Assembly: GCF_030273445.1 (NCBI RefSeq)
Contig: NZ_CP120678.1
Location: 783,501 to 847,500, forward strand
Source of the DNA: Selenobaculum gibii
GTDB lineage: Bacteria; Bacillota; Negativicutes; ICN-92133
DNA: 64,000 nucleotides
Direction of reading: 5' to 3'
Positions 9,163 through 17,711 of the stretch are shown here, one piece after another. How positions within the stretch are numbered: position 1 is the stretch's first letter; every line of letters starts with the position of its first letter. The notes beneath the pieces are model-generated. The model was not told the origin of the DNA and made no database searches. It worked only from the letters and a program-made list of their open reading frames with translations. The position numbers and the translations under genes are program-made.

Positions 9163-9324
9163 GTGATAAAGAAGCTTGAAGCAAATGACTTTTTGTTTTT
9201 AATTGTTTTTTTTAGTTGGTTGCCATCGGTTGATATGGACCATTTATCAATCTTACAATATGTTGGGTTGGAGGTAGCGATATTATGGAGTGTAGCATTT
9301 TTATTAAAATTTTTTGTACGATAA
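9163..9324 (+). CDS. Possible small membrane protein, 53 aa
   Basis: A GTG-started frame encodes 53 residues with two hydrophobic stretches (FLFLIVFFSWLP and GLEVAILWSVAFLLKFF) and a positive end (KFFVR). It lies between the cheV terminator and a perfect 17-bp terminator whose left arm begins one base after the stop codon, which is what one expects of a real short transcription unit. The Shine-Dalgarno is weak (GCAGAG). I do not recognise it. Confidence 0.4.
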   Translation: MIKKLEANDFLFLIVFFSWLPSVDMDHLSILQYVGLEVAILWSVAFLLKFFVR

Positions 9325-9377
9325 AAAGCAGAGGAAAGATGTAAGAATTTGATTCTTGATCATCTTTCCTCTGCTTT
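9325..9377. terminator. Strong bidirectional terminator
   Basis: A perfect 17-bp inverted repeat, 9325-9341 and 9361-9377, with A/T runs on both sides. It would end the 53-aa unit on the plus strand and back up the tRNA terminator on the minus strand. Confidence 0.85.
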
Positions 9378-9396
9378 ATTATAAGGTCATTATAAT

Positions 9397-9421
9397 AAAA
9401 AAACTCGCAATCGCGAGTTTT
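9397..9421 (-). terminator. Terminator of the minus-strand tRNA cluster
   Basis: AAAACTCGC / GCGAGTTTT with a four-base loop; read on the minus strand it is followed by TTTTTTTA, ten bases after the last tRNA. Confidence 0.85.
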
Positions 9422-9430
9422 AATTTCAAA

Positions 9431-9507
9431 TGGTGGCGGCGCAGAGATTCGAACTCCGGACACTGCGGGTATGAACCGCATGCTCTAGCCAACTGAGCTA
9501 CGCCGCC
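9431..9507 (-). tRNA. tRNA-Met (CAT), elongator
   Basis: A 77-base cloverleaf with encoded CCA. Acceptor GGCGGCG pairs with CGCCGCC, the anticodon loop is TTCATAC, and the T loop is GTTCGAATC. A G1-C72 pair marks it as elongator, unlike the initiator at 9609. It is last in the five-tRNA cluster. Confidence 0.95.
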
Positions 9508-9514
9508 GTATTTA

Positions 9515-9590
9515 TGGAGCTAATGACCGGGATTGAACGGGTGACCTTATCCTTACCAAGGATAAGCTCTACCGGCTGAGCTACATCAGC
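9515..9590 (-). tRNA. tRNA-Thr (GGT)
   Basis: A 76-base cloverleaf with encoded CCA. Acceptor GCTGATG pairs with CATTAGC (one wobble), and the anticodon GGT is held by TTATC/GGATAA. Confidence 0.95.
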
Positions 9591-9608
9591 GATCACTAAC
9601 TTTTGTTT

Positions 9609-9684
<76 letters not shown>

Positions 9685-9696
9685 ATATTAAATTAA

Positions 9697-9781
9697 TGGT
9701 GGATGGGGTTGGATTCGAACCAACGAAGGCAGAGCCGGCAGATTTACAGTCTGCTCCCTTTAGCCACTCGGGAACCCATCC
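9697..9781 (-). tRNA. tRNA-Tyr (GTA)
   Basis: An 85-base class II tRNA with a long variable arm. Acceptor GGATGGG, anticodon GTA in ACTGTAAAT, encoded CCA. Confidence 0.95.
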
Positions 9782-9788
9782 TTATTTA

Positions 9789-9864
9789 TGGAGCTGGCGA
9801 GAGGACTTGAACCCCCAACCTGCTGATTACAAGTCAGCTGCTCTACCAATTGAGCTACACCAGC
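9789..9864 (-). tRNA. tRNA-Thr (TGT)
   Basis: A 76-base cloverleaf with encoded CCA; acceptor GCTGGTG with CGCCAGC and anticodon TGT in ACTTGTAAT. It is first in the cluster, 20 bases from the promoter. Confidence 0.95.
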
Positions 9865-9884
9865 ATGCCTTAACGACAATATAC

Positions 9885-9913
9885 ATTCTACTATGACAAA
9901 AAAAAAATGTCAA
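9885..9913 (-). promoter_or_regulatory. Promoter of the tRNA Thr-Tyr-fMet-Thr-Met cluster
   Basis: On the minus strand TTGACA (9908-9913) and TAGAAT (9885-9890) are separated by 17 bases, placing the start shortly before tRNA-Thr. Confidence 0.8.
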
Positions 9914-10065
9914 TATAAAAAGAAAAAATAATATAATAAATATACAAGATATAAAATATTTTTTATATTGTAGAATATATAGAAGGAGAATTATTGAAAA
10001 TGACGAAATAATTCACCTAGAGGCTTTATAACAAAAAATAAAAATTAGAGAGTTGATATGGGATT

Positions 10066-10635
10066 ATGGAACAAAAAAACATCTGTGATAAGTTATTTTC
10101 GGAAGGAGCAATAGTTCCTGCAGTAAGGACGGTAGATGATTTTAAATTTGCTTTAAATATAAAATCATCTAGCATTATATTACTTTTTGGAGATATTATT
10201 ATTTTGCCGTCTATCATTCAAGAAGCTAAAAAACATAATAAACGTATTTTGGTTCATTTAGATTTATTGGGTGGAATAGGTAAAGATCGGTCAGGGATTA
10301 GGTATCTCGCACGCATAGGTGTTACTGGAGCCATTACAACAAAGCCACAGCTAGTAAAATTTGCTCGCGAGGAAGGGATGATCGTCATTCAAAGATTGTT
10401 TGTAATGGATTCTGAGGCTTTAAAGTCAGGCATAAATTTATTAAGAAATTGTCGTCCTGATGCCGTTGAAATTTTACCAGCATCTGTTCCAAAATCAATT
10501 ATTGAGGAATTGGTCAAAGAAACAAACTTACCTATTTTAGCTGGTGGGCTTATGCATACGATGGAAGATATTGAGCTGGCTATTCAGAATGGAGTTCATG
10601 CTGTTAGTACAAGTAAACGTGAGCTTTGGAAGTGA
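10066..10635 (+). CDS. glpP: Glycerol-uptake operon antiterminator GlpP
   Basis: GlpP is a glycerol-3-phosphate-sensing protein with a TIM-barrel-like fold that binds glp leader RNA and prevents termination. The 189-residue protein shows the typical segments SSSIILLFGDIIILP, VHLDLLGGIGKDRSGIRYL, ARIGVTGAITTKPQLVKFA and LPILAGGLMHTMEDIELAI. The glpF and glpK genes follow, which supports the call. Upstream, 200 AT-rich bases hold the tRNA promoter and a five-codon AAGGAGA-preceded frame at 9994-10011 of unclear meaning. Confidence 0.92.
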   Translation: MEQKNICDKLFSEGAIVPAVRTVDDFKFALNIKSSSIILLFGDIIILPSIIQEAKKHNKRILVHLDLLGGIGKDRSGIRYLARIGVTGAITTKPQLVKFAREEGMIVIQRLFVMDSEALKSGINLLRNCRPDAVEILPASVPKSIIEELVKETNLPILAGGLMHTMEDIELAIQNGVHAVSTSKRELWK

Positions 10636-10769
10636 TGTAAGAAAAAAATAAAAAAAATTAAAATCATGCAGGATTTTTAAAAAGTTTATCTAATTATACA
10701 AATATAAAATTAATTAAAGAAAATAAACAGCGAGATGACAGAGAGTTGTTTGAGTTAATAAAGAAGATG

Positions 10770-10845
10770 TATCTTAATGTCTTTCACTGTATATTCTTGC
10801 TAATTTTAAGGAATGTGAATAGATATTAAGATATTTTTATTTTTA
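10770..10845 (+). terminator. Long hairpin with T-rich tail between glpP and glpF
   Basis: TATCTTAAT (10770-10778) pairs with ATTAAGATA (10825-10833), with inner TTCAC/GTGAA and ATTCTT/AAGGAAT helices, then TTTTTATTTTTA. It can be the glpP terminator or the GlpP-controlled terminator of a glpF leader. Confidence 0.7.
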
Positions 10846-11151
10846 GAGATATTCAAACCTTTCTCTCCTGTAAGTAAAAAATGAAAATATTTTTCAAAAA
10901 TGTAAGAAAAATATAAAAAGGTTGCAGGAATTTATTAAAAAATAGCTAATATAATAGCTGTAGGAGTTACGGATATGTGAATGGGTGTAGTTGGACTAAA
11001 AAGTACGACATCCCATCTTATCATATTAATGCATACTAAAAGGGGTGATTGAAAAAAAGAAAAAAGAACAAGCGATGCTTGTTGGTTAAGAGGATTTATC
11101 AGACATTATTTTTTCATCTTAAAAAACAAAGTAATGGAGGGACTTATTCTC
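10846..11151 (+). promoter_or_regulatory. glpF: Upstream region of glpF
   Basis: No convincing gene is seen in these 300 bases. A TATAAT at 10950-10955 is the best -10 box, without a well-spaced -35. After it lie an imperfect hairpin at about 10984-11014, a GTG-started 14-codon lysine-rich frame (11045-11089) with AAAAGG before it, and a short hairpin AACAAGC/GCTTGTT. These could be parts of a leader, but no regulation can be proved from sequence. Confidence 0.4.
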
Positions 11152-11877
11152 ATGGAAAATTTATTAGGCGAAATTTTTGGTACCGCAGTACTTACTTGTA
11201 TGGGGTGCGGCGTAGTTGCAAACGTTATCTTAAAAGGTAACAAAGGTGAAGGCAGCGGATGGATTGTAATCACTGCTGGATGGGGATTTGCGTGTATGTT
11301 AGGTGTTTTCACTGCGGTTTCATTAGGAGCTCCACAAGCTGACTTGAACCCAGCTGTTACACTTGCTAAAACTATGAATGGTGTTTATCAACCAGGTCAT
11401 GCTGTTGTAACTATGGTTGCTGAAACATTTGGTGCTTTCTTAGGTGCTGTTGTTGCTTGGGCTGCTTATCTTCCACACTGGGAAGCTACTGAAGATCAAG
11501 CTACAAAATTAGGTGTATTCTCCACTGGCCCTGCTATTCGTAGCTATGGTGCAAACTTCCTTTGCGAAGCAATTGGTACTTTCATGCTTATGTTCTTAAT
11601 CTGGGTAATCTTCAATGCAAACAATGGTCAATTACCTGCAGGTTTCGGCCCTTATTTAGTTGGTATGTTAATCTGGGCTTTAGGTTTAAGCTTAGGTGGT
11701 CCTACTGGATATGCAATCAACCCTGCTCGTGACCTTGGACCTCGTATAGCTCATGCGATTTTACCTATCCCTGGAAAAGGTAGCTCTGACTGGGCTTATT
11801 CTTGGGTGCCAATTCTTGGACCTCTAGCTGGTGGTGCTGTTGCATACTTCGTTGCGAAAGCTATCAACTTAATCTAA
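11152..11877 (+). CDS. glpF: Glycerol uptake facilitator (aquaglyceroporin)
   Basis: GlpF is a six-helix MIP channel for passive glycerol entry. Both half-helix motifs are present: DLNPAVTLAKT and AINPARDLGPR, the second with the aspartate that marks glycerol channels. The length, 241 residues, is usual. ATG 11152 is chosen because TGGAGGGAC stands about 11 bases before it. Codon use is strongly biased (GCT, TTC, GGT), like glpK and unlike neighbours, which suggests high expression. glpK follows after 142 bases containing a perfect hairpin. Confidence 0.96.
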   Translation: MENLLGEIFGTAVLTCMGCGVVANVILKGNKGEGSGWIVITAGWGFACMLGVFTAVSLGAPQADLNPAVTLAKTMNGVYQPGHAVVTMVAETFGAFLGAVVAWAAYLPHWEATEDQATKLGVFSTGPAIRSYGANFLCEAIGTFMLMFLIWVIFNANNGQLPAGFGPYLVGMLIWALGLSLGGPTGYAINPARDLGPRIAHAILPIPGKGSSDWAYSWVPILGPLAGGAVAYFVAKAINLI

Positions 11878-11919
11878 TACTTTGGGATTTTGAAGTAATA
11901 TTTAAAGTTGTTATGAAAA

Positions 11920-11972
11920 ATGATATCTAGTTTTACTGATATTATATTACATCTGCTAAAACTAGATATCAT
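11920..11972 (+). promoter_or_regulatory. 15-bp perfect hairpin between glpF and glpK
   Basis: The arms at 11920-11934 and 11958-11972 are perfectly complementary with a 23-base loop. There is no T-run after it, so it does not look like a plain terminator. It may stabilise the glpF mRNA end, mark a processing site or bind GlpP; this is inference. Confidence 0.6.
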
Positions 11973-12013
11973 ATTAAGTTAATTCATAAAATTTAATGTC
12001 GAGGAGTGCTTAG

Positions 12014-13516
<1,503 letters not shown>

Positions 13517-13537
13517 TCCTAATAAATTCATAGGTAT

Positions 13538-13590
13538 AAATATAAAAGTAAAAGGTGCTATCAGTGATAGCACCTTTTACTTTTATATTT
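13538..13590. terminator. Long perfect terminator after glpK
   Basis: About 24 paired bases on each side of a five-base loop around 13562-13566, with AAA and TTT ends in both directions. Confidence 0.92.
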
Positions 13591-13691
13591 ATTTATAGGG
13601 TAAGGTAACATAGATTAATGATTTGTCCAATGAATAGCTAGGTCATCGGATCAATCATGATTGAGTATATAAATTACGTGAATATGTAATT

Positions 13692-13898
13692 TTAACCGAT
13701 GTATGACTTTCTACAGATTGATTCGTCAATACTGTCTAAAGATGCAACCTCGTCTACAACTTTATCTAAATAGAATAATGCTTTATCAGCTTTATTCATT
13801 TGCAAATAGGATTGAATAACTTGTAGATGATTAATAAAGTCGTGCTGTTGCATTTTTAGGGCTTTACATGATACCTGGGTTTCAAATGATTTCTCCAT
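13692..13898 (-). CDS. Standalone Spo0B-type alpha-helical domain protein
   Basis: The 68-residue product has the sequence QQHDFINHLQVIQSYLQM, the HDxxNHLQ pattern of the Spo0B/DcuS-type dimerisation and phosphotransfer helix. Nothing resembling the ATPase-like domain of Spo0B or of a kinase is attached. The start is the second methionine (13898), with GAGGAG seven bases upstream, so the short length seems natural rather than a truncation. It is between convergent terminators with no partner gene. It could take or sink phosphate in a sporulation or sensory relay, or be a dimerisation regulator; function unknown. Confidence 0.7.
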   Translation of the reverse strand: MEKSFETQVSCKALKMQQHDFINHLQVIQSYLQMNKADKALFYLDKVVDEVASLDSIDESICRKSYIG

Positions 13899-14057
13899 AT
13901 CAATTCTCCTCATCTAAGCTTTATTCTATTTTGTTCGACAAAAATTTACCTAATATGCTAAGTATATCTTGAATTTTAAATTTATACTATCAGAGTTATT
14001 CTGAAAATTTTGTAAGAAATTTATATTGTGAATCACTCTAACTTAGAAGAATAAAAA

Positions 14058-14096
14058 ACTGGAACAAAGAAAAATTATTTTTTCTTTGTTCCAGTA
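14058..14096 (-). terminator. Terminator of the acyltransferase gene, stop codon in its loop
   Basis: ACTGGAACAAAGAAAA pairs across a short loop that holds the TAA (14075-14077); on the minus strand TTTTTTAT follows. The last codons of the gene make one arm. Confidence 0.85.
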
Positions 14097-15184
14097 AGTA
14101 ATAAGGTGAAAATAGGATAGAGTTTTCCGATTTTATCAATACAGATAGCAACCAAGATACTAAAAAAAGTTACAGCAAAGAAGAATAAAATCGTTATAGG
14201 AGCTGTCATTAATTTCCCTTGGGAAGCAAGGAAAAGAGCGAAATAATAAATGGCAAAAGGATGAAAAAGATAAACAAAATAAGAATGCTTTCCTAATAGT
14301 GAACAAAAAATTCTTATTTGCTTAGGGAGAGTTTTGAATGTAAAGATATAGAATAGAAATAAGGTTGTTCCGATTGTGTAAAAAATTCCTGCGGGGCTTA
14401 ATTGATGAGCAGTATTAATTGCAGATTCAGTTGAATACCCTAATAAATATAATAATGAATAATAGTATCCTAAGATCCCAAATAGGGAAAGAAAGAAAAG
14501 TAAAGTAATTTTTCGAGAATATCTTTTTAAAAAAATTAGAAAATTTTCATAATGAATAGAGCAATAGGCGCCTAAAATAAATATAAATAAGTAGTGAAAT
14601 ACCCAATAATTTAAACGATAGTCAATCAGATGATTGATGAAAAAACTGGAGGAGTTTCCAGTAAGAATATAACTGGAATAATAATCAAAAGCAATTTGGA
14701 AAATTAATAAAAAAATCAATCTGAGCTTTGTCATATGCTTCACCATTTTTATCCATAGGGGCATCAATAAATAGAACCACAATAAAATCACCATAAAATA
14801 TAATTGATAAGAAGCTAATCCAAAGAATAAACAATTTATCAGAGACGGAATAGAACAAAAAGAGTACTCTTTATAAGTTAAGGTGTAATGAAGTAGATAA
14901 AGAAACGACCATGTTAGATATGGTAACAATACAGAGTGCATTCGCCGCAGCAAGAAATCTTTATAAGCAAATGGTTGATTAAGATCACGTTTGTAAAATA
15001 AGCCAAAGGCAGAAATGAAAAAGAAAATAGGCACACTAAATCGAGTTACTATTTCTAATAATGCAATTAAGTGTATATTATTGAAAGTATTTGATAAATA
15101 TTGTGACCCTGTATGAATACCAATGACTCCAAGCATGGCTATACCGCGCATATATTCTAATGCAACAATTCTTTTTTTTGCCAT
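14075..15184 (-). CDS. Acyltransferase family 3 membrane protein
   Basis: A 369-residue protein with about ten membrane segments. The start, VALEYMRGIAMLGVIGIHTG, is the acyltransferase-3 signature with the catalytic histidine, and the end (SYFVYLFHPFAIYYFAL) matches the family's last helices. Such enzymes transfer acetyl or similar groups to surface polysaccharides or lipids at the membrane; the acceptor here is unknown. AGGAGA precedes the ATG. The gene stands alone and is divergent from the next one. Confidence 0.88.
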   Translation of the reverse strand: MAKKRIVALEYMRGIAMLGVIGIHTGSQYLSNTFNNIHLIALLEIVTRFSVPIFFFISAFGLFYKRDLNQPFAYKDFLLRRMHSVLLPYLTWSFLYLLHYTLTYKEYSFCSIPSLINCLFFGLASYQLYFMVILLWFYLLMPLWIKMVKHMTKLRLIFLLIFQIAFDYYSSYILTGNSSSFFINHLIDYRLNYWVFHYLFIFILGAYCSIHYENFLIFLKRYSRKITLLFFLSLFGILGYYYSLLYLLGYSTESAINTAHQLSPAGIFYTIGTTLFLFYIFTFKTLPKQIRIFCSLLGKHSYFVYLFHPFAIYYFALFLASQGKLMTAPITILFFFAVTFFSILVAICIDKIGKLYPIFTLLLTGTKKK

Positions 15185-15450
15185 AATGAAGAAATCTCCT
15201 ATACAATTTAGTTTTGTTTTATTATTGGTAAAGTTACCCTTTGTTATTATAAATTGTATTGCTAAAGAAGTAAATATTTTCGATTATTTATGATCTGAAG
15301 TTTTATATAATTTAAGTCTTAGTAATAACTTAAAAGAGAAAAAATTTAAGAGTTTTTGTAAATTTTATTGATATTTAAAAGGAAAATGATGATTTATGAA
15401 AGGGAGATATGTTAAAATATGATTATAAACATTTATTAGGAGGGATTGTC

Positions 15451-15765
15451 ATGAAAAATGTTACAATACAGTTATTAACTGTTTTTGTTATTAGTGGAAT
15501 ATTAAAATGCATTTTTCTTTCTTCGTTTGCTAGTATATTCATTGATTTGGCAGTATTAGGGGCAATTTATATTTTATTACGCCGTCAATATCCATATTAC
15601 TCAATAAAAAAGATTATGTTGTATATTTCAGGAATGACGGTTGTATCAATTTTAGTGGATATAGGGATATTACGTGCTGATATTGGTAATTTAATTATTT
15701 TGGCCATTTTAGGATGGATGTTTTTTGGTGGTGGAAATATTATCGGTGGTTATAGGCGAAGATAA
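15451..15765 (+). CDS. Small integral membrane protein, 104 aa
   Basis: The product has three likely membrane helices (about 5-25, 55-72 and 80-95) separated by a basic loop (LLRRQYPYYSIKK), and ends in a glycine-rich, basic tail (GGGNIIGGYRRR). The ATG at 15451 has AGGAGGG at a good distance, so upstream in-frame starts are not used. It is a single-gene unit with its own terminator. I do not recognise a named family. The 265 bases before it hold the divergent promoters and no other gene. Confidence 0.75.
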   Translation: MKNVTIQLLTVFVISGILKCIFLSSFASIFIDLAVLGAIYILLRRQYPYYSIKKIMLYISGMTVVSILVDIGILRADIGNLIILAILGWMFFGGGNIIGGYRRR

Positions 15766-15768
15766 TAA

Positions 15769-15801
15769 GAAAGGACAGTTATTTTATAACTGCCCTTTTT
15801 C
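15769..15801 (+). terminator. Terminator after the 104-aa membrane protein
   Basis: AAAGGaCAGTTAT pairs with ATAACTGcCCTTT, then TTCTC. Confidence 0.8.
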
Positions 15802-15823
15802 TCATCTAAAGGTAATTTCTTAA

Positions 15824-16300
15824 TTAGATAATCGTATTTGTTTCTACATTATATTGTAATACAGAAAAGTAAGAGGTTGTGTTACCTTCAGTAAAGGTGA
15901 CATTTCCATGAAAAGTTGCGATTTTAGTCTTCCAATTATAATCTACCTGGTTTGCTGTAATTGTTGTATAATTTGTCTCTAATTTTACTCCGCCATCTAT
16001 TTGAGCTAAGGAACTTTTACCATTTACATAAACCTGATCGCCATAAAAAGATAAATCATTTTGTGTAACCTCTACACCGTCAGTTCCCCATACTTCAAGT
16101 GAGATGACATTAACTCGTGCTTTTCCAGCTTTTATAACTCTACTATTTGTCGATACAGAAACATTTCCTTCAAGAAGATATTGTCCGCTGGCAATGTCAA
16201 ATGTTTTACGATCTGAGGTAATTGTTGGCTTTGCATAAACGGAAGATGTTGTGATAAAAATGAGAAGAAGTAGTAAACAATATATTTTCAATTTTTTCAT
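15824..16300 (-). CDS. LptA/OstA-like periplasmic protein
   Basis: The 158-residue protein has a signal peptide (IYCLLLLLIFITTSSVYA) and a repeating beta pattern of the OstA-like fold: YLLEGNVSVST, VWGTDGVEVTQ, LSFYGDQVYVNG, ATFHGNVTFTEG. LptA-type proteins bridge the periplasm and carry lipopolysaccharide to the outer membrane. Its presence supports a diderm host. No other lpt gene is next to it, so a different role for the fold is possible. AAAGGA lies upstream of the ATG; a dNTPase gene is divergent. Confidence 0.8.
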   Translation of the reverse strand: MKKLKIYCLLLLLIFITTSSVYAKPTITSDRKTFDIASGQYLLEGNVSVSTNSRVIKAGKARVNVISLEVWGTDGVEVTQNDLSFYGDQVYVNGKSSLAQIDGGVKLETNYTTITANQVDYNWKTKIATFHGNVTFTEGNTTSYFSVLQYNVETNTII

Positions 16301-16391
16301 TGGGTGAAATCATCCTTTCTCGTTTGTAGTATAACAAATATTTTAAGAAAAAGCATTGTAAAAAAAGTGAAATAATGTGAGGCGATAAAAG

Positions 16392-17387
16392 ATGACAATC
16401 CGTGAAGGAATCGAAGAGCGAGAATATTTGAACTTGTCACCCCTAGCCTGTAAAAGTAAAGATAGTAAAAGAAGATTCAAGGAAGAGCCATGTGATTTCC
16501 GCACTGATTTTCAACGTGATAGAGATAGGATTATTCACAGTAAAGCCTTTAGACGTTTAAAACACAAAACTCAAGTTTATATTGCGCCAGGTGATCATTA
16601 TCGAATGCGAATGACACATAGTCTCGAAGTAGCTCAAATTGCTAGAACGATTGCTCGGGGGTTAAATTTAAATGAAGATTTGACTGAGGCTGCTGCTTTA
16701 GGCCATGATGTTGGACATACTCCATTTGGTCATGTTGGAGAGGATGCGATGAAAGAGATATTAGGGCATTTTAGGCATAATGAACAGAGTTTACGTGTTG
16801 TTGAGTACTTAGAGCAAAATGGCGAGGGGTTAAACTTAACAAATGAAGTAAAGGATGCAATTTTAAATCATTCAGGCAGAAACCTACCCTCTACGTTAGA
16901 AGGAAAAATAGTCCGAATTTCTGATCGGATCGCGTATCTTTGCCATGATTATGATGATGGAATACGTGCGGGTCGTTTGACACCCAATATGTTGCCTAAA
17001 GATGTAGCTGAAATTTTTGGAATTAGACCGTCTAAAATGATTACGGCTATGGTGTCCGATATGATTCTTACATCAAGCGGTAAAAATGATATTATACTAT
17101 CTGAAAGTGTTCAGAAAAGCATGGATGAATTTAGAGATTTTATGTTTGAGACTATATATCATGCTAAAGATTTAGAAATAGAAAGAAAAAAAGCGGCTTA
17201 TGTTATTCATACTTTATATGAGTATTTTTTCTCGCATCCGGATAAGTTGCCAGAAGATTTTCGAAAGCGTGAAAATAGATGGGGATTAGCATTAACTGTT
17301 GCTGATTATATTGCTGGCTTAACAGATTTATTTGCGATTAAAACTTTTGAGGATATTTTTATTCCGTCTACTATGTTTGGCGATTAA
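16392..17387 (+). CDS. dgt: dGTP triphosphohydrolase-like HD protein
   Basis: The family cleaves dNTPs to nucleoside and triphosphate. The HD metal site is complete: MTHSLEVAQIARTIA, LGHDVGHTPFGHVGE, and RISDRIAYLCHDYDDG. The N-terminus LSPLACKSKDSKRRF and FQRDRDRIIHSKAFRRLKHK are family landmarks. It lies upstream of dnaG, a common association in Firmicutes and related clades, but a terminator separates the two here. Its length, 331 residues, is normal for the short class. Confidence 0.95.
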   Translation: MTIREGIEEREYLNLSPLACKSKDSKRRFKEEPCDFRTDFQRDRDRIIHSKAFRRLKHKTQVYIAPGDHYRMRMTHSLEVAQIARTIARGLNLNEDLTEAAALGHDVGHTPFGHVGEDAMKEILGHFRHNEQSLRVVEYLEQNGEGLNLTNEVKDAILNHSGRNLPSTLEGKIVRISDRIAYLCHDYDDGIRAGRLTPNMLPKDVAEIFGIRPSKMITAMVSDMILTSSGKNDIILSESVQKSMDEFRDFMFETIYHAKDLEIERKKAAYVIHTLYEYFFSHPDKLPEDFRKRENRWGLALTVADYIAGLTDLFAIKTFEDIFIPSTMFGD

Positions 17388-17425
17388 AAAAAGTCACACG
17401 CTGAAAATATCAGTGTGTGACTTTT
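17388..17425 (+). terminator. Terminator after dgt
   Basis: AAAAGTCACAC pairs with GTGTGACTTTT, with CTGA/TCAG inside, starting right after the stop codon. Confidence 0.9.
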
Positions 17426-17525
17426 AAGTTCGAAACTGTAACAAATTTGAAGAATATTGTCAATAGGGAAAAAGGATATTTGAATTTTATATTGAATATA
17501 ATTATAACATGAGATGGATTTTCGA

Positions 17526-17666
17526 ATGAATAGTAAAATTATCTTAAATTTTGTCGAAAATATCCATTTAGATGGAAGGTTTTCTAATTTTATCTCTATT
17601 AGGCAGGAAAATGTAGAATCTTGGCGAATCTATGTAGGATGTTTCAATTATTCATCATTTGAATGA
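17526..17666 (+). CDS. Possible 46-aa protein upstream of dnaG
   Basis: A frame of 46 codons starts at an ATG about eight bases after GAGATGG and ends TGA. The product begins MNSKIILNFVENIHLDG, has a basic/aromatic part (ESWRIYVGCFNYSS) and no membrane segment. It lies 45 bases before dnaG and could be its first operon gene. I recognise no family, and chance cannot be excluded at this length. Confidence 0.3.
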   Translation: MNSKIILNFVENIHLDGRFSNFISIRQENVESWRIYVGCFNYSSFE

Positions 17667-17711
17667 AAAATAATCGTTTTTGATTTTAACAGGCTCAATG
17701 AAGGGTTGGTT

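Noticed and set aside
11049-11240. 63-codon frame before and across the glpF start
   Set aside because: It overlaps glpF in another frame, is very basic and has no homology pattern.
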